Positions 62,615-64,000 of a DNA stretch of 64,000 nt are shown here, piece by piece. Source of the DNA: Sistotremastrum niveocremeum HHB9708 (taxonomy: Eukaryota > Basidiomycota > Agaricomycetes > Sistotremastrales > Sistotremastraceae); assembly GCA_001630475.1 (NCBI GenBank), contig KV419422.1:248001-312000 (forward strand), written 5' to 3'. How positions within the stretch are numbered: the stretch's first letter is position 1; every line of letters starts with the position of its first letter. The notes beneath the pieces are model-generated. The model worked only from the letters and a program-made list of their open reading frames with translations, was not told the origin of the DNA and made no database searches. A program made the position numbers and the translations under genes.

Positions 62615-63738
62615 GGTGGTAAAGAAGAGGGCACAGGTGATCGTCAAGCAGTCCTTGATGAAGGAAAAGGCGAGTTCCTGCACCCCTGAATGCACCGCAC
62701 ATCGTATACAAACAAGGTATCGGAGATGAAATCGAGCGTCGGTTGCGTTCAGGTACCAGACTTAGACGTGAAATAGAACGCGTTCTAGTCGTTCGGTGGC
62801 GCTCGAGGCGTGCTCCACTGGTGCATTCACTGGGCAGGGCCATCGTAAATAAATCTGAGACATAGGAGAATTATCCTGGATCTCTGATTATTTTTTTTAT
62901 TCCAAAATGCCAAGGGAAGTCCGGACTTGGGCGCTAGACTCGAACCCTAGAGTTCCGGATGCTGTCAAGCGGACAGTCGCCAGCCTATGCCTTTTACGGC
63001 AGCACTTGAACGTCCTGAACCGTAAATCTGAGCAAAAAATCGCCGGGTTGGCTGGGCAGGACGCACAATAGAGAACGCTTAATTCTAATGCCTTGAATTG
63101 TAAATGGTGAGCACGGGGACATGCAACTTCCAGATCTGCGAGCCAAGCTTAATTGTCGACGTCCGCGGAAGCGATGGACGCATTGGTGGAGGAGGCGAAG
63201 ATCGACCCCTGTCTATTATTTCCCTGAATGGCGTCCACAATGTCTTGGATAATTGCCGACGAGCGCGGGATATTCGGGACCCCCAGGAGCAGAACGCGGT
63301 CAATATCTGATTATTTCGTGTACGTCACGGTTGTCTAGATAATACAGCCAGATAGCTTACAAGTCATCCAACATTATCTTTTACTCGTCTTCTGCTGCGC
63401 AAAGTCTGGATTATAGCCCGCTGCTGCCGTGACCTGAGAATCATGTCGTCTGTAAATGTGCAGAAAAGCGCGCGATGATCTCGGTATTGCAAATATCAAA
63501 GCTCTTGAATTTTCAAATCGTCCATCGTCGAAGCATTAGCATTGCTTTTGTCGCCGTTGCTAAAAGACTCTGCTGTCGCGCTGCGTCCCTGAGCAAGTTT
63601 CAAAGTCCGCTATTTTGGGCCGTACGCGTCTGAAACTTGCAGCTGCAGAACGCCAGTCGCGTTGTCTGCCTCACCCTCCACCCCGTTGTATACATAATAG
63701 TAAGCAGACATGTGCTGTCATTGGTTGTCTTCAATGCC
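62615..63738. other. 1.1-kb gene-poor region with tRNA-like box B and possible relic
   Basis: No supported gene. Near 62950 the minus strand has a B-box-like GGTTCGAGTCT, and an A-rich run follows it on that strand (the T-run near 62888-62897 on the plus strand), but no tRNA folds. Between 63140 and 63640 the minus strand has two short codon-like stretches next to AG acceptors. Confidence 0.3.
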
Positions 63739-64000
63739 ATGGAAAATTCTAACCAAGATAATGAATCTTTCATCGACAGATATTTTACGACCCATTCCAG
63801 GCAACCTCCTCGATACCGCCTCTGGGCTTTTCGAAATCCACACAGAGCCAGGACTAGGCTGTCGCGTCCTCAAATAGAAGCTGAGGTCACGGTCACTCCG
63901 ACTATGACTGCTGTTGAATCTTTCGCAAATGGCATATCTTCCACGCTCGCTCCCCCGAATGGAATAAACCATACCGAATCTCCAGCTGTCCCCTCCACTC
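63739..64000 (+). CDS. Possible 5' end of an unknown gene (partial, runs off the window)
   Basis: An ATG at 63739 opens a frame that stays open to the right edge (87 codons): MENSNQDNESFIDRYFTTHS, then Arg/Pro-rich, then Ser/Thr/Pro-rich. A TATA-like gtatacataa lies some 50 bp upstream. There is no recognised family and no 3' end in view, so coding is only suggested. Confidence 0.35.
   Translation, partial: MENSNQDNESFIDRYFTTHSRQPPRYRLWAFRNPHRARTRLSRPQIEAEVTVTPTMTAVESFANGISSTLAPPNGINHTESPAVPST

Noticed and set aside
62930-63010. tRNA gene on the minus strand suggested by a B-box-like GGTTCGAGTCT
   Set aside because: The T stem mismatches at two of four tested pairs, no 7-bp acceptor stem can be drawn and the anticodon loop is wrong; I keep it only as a B-box-like sequence in a gene-poor region.

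Overview
The window is nuclear DNA of a basidiomycete fungus, most likely an Agaricomycete. Genes are packed tightly on both strands. Most are broken by many short (about 45-60 nt) GT-AG introns, and several proteins have typical basidiomycete forms: a Vac8 with its lipidated SCC leader, a DECD-box Sub2, a Puf4-type pumilio, a group-X hybrid histidine kinase and F-box/leucine-rich proteins. Gene models come from reading and splicing the sequence by eye. Terminal exons were checked by reading frame where stated. No transposon, LTR element, virus copy, CRISPR array, rRNA or convincing tRNA was seen.

Layout. 1-10.2 kb: tail of an unknown + gene, secreted GH16 glucanase (-), VAC8 (-), RPS29 (+), PUF4-like RNA-binding protein (-). 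10.8-24.2 kb: acidic nuclear-looking protein (-), SPX-RING ubiquitin ligase (-), cytochrome P450 (+), GCNA/SprT-type acidic metalloprotease (+), second P450 (-), orphan single-pass membrane protein (-). 24.6-34.1 kb: one very large group-X histidine kinase (-). 34.5-49.0 kb is the densest part: SUB2 (-), CCA1 (+), SAM methyltransferase (-), mitochondrial dicarboxylate carrier DIC1 (+), ROK1 (-), LAS1 (+), F-box protein (+), dienelactone hydrolase (-). 49.8-62.6 kb: F-box/LRR-like protein (+), prenylcysteine lyase (+), ammonium transporter (-), MET2 (-), VPS4 (+), membrane-anchored cupredoxin (-). 62.6-64 kb is mostly gene-poor, with a possible gene start at the right edge.

Most genes are housekeeping genes in divergent or convergent pairs. 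Two functional groupings stand out. ROK1 and LAS1, both ribosome-assembly factors, share a 61-bp divergent promoter holding a perfect inverted repeat. SUB2 (mRNA export) and CCA1 (tRNA 3'-end addition) are also divergent. The most unusual features are coding microexons of 8-21 nt in DIC1 and the F-box gene, a tripartite kinase with an apparently dead Ser/Thr kinase head and a receiver-like domain before the true receiver, a Mep1-type Glu in the ammonium channel twin-His site, PPxY motifs in the tails of two different single-pass surface proteins, and a probable dual-start mitochondrial/cytosolic CCA1. I saw no clearly new multi-gene system.
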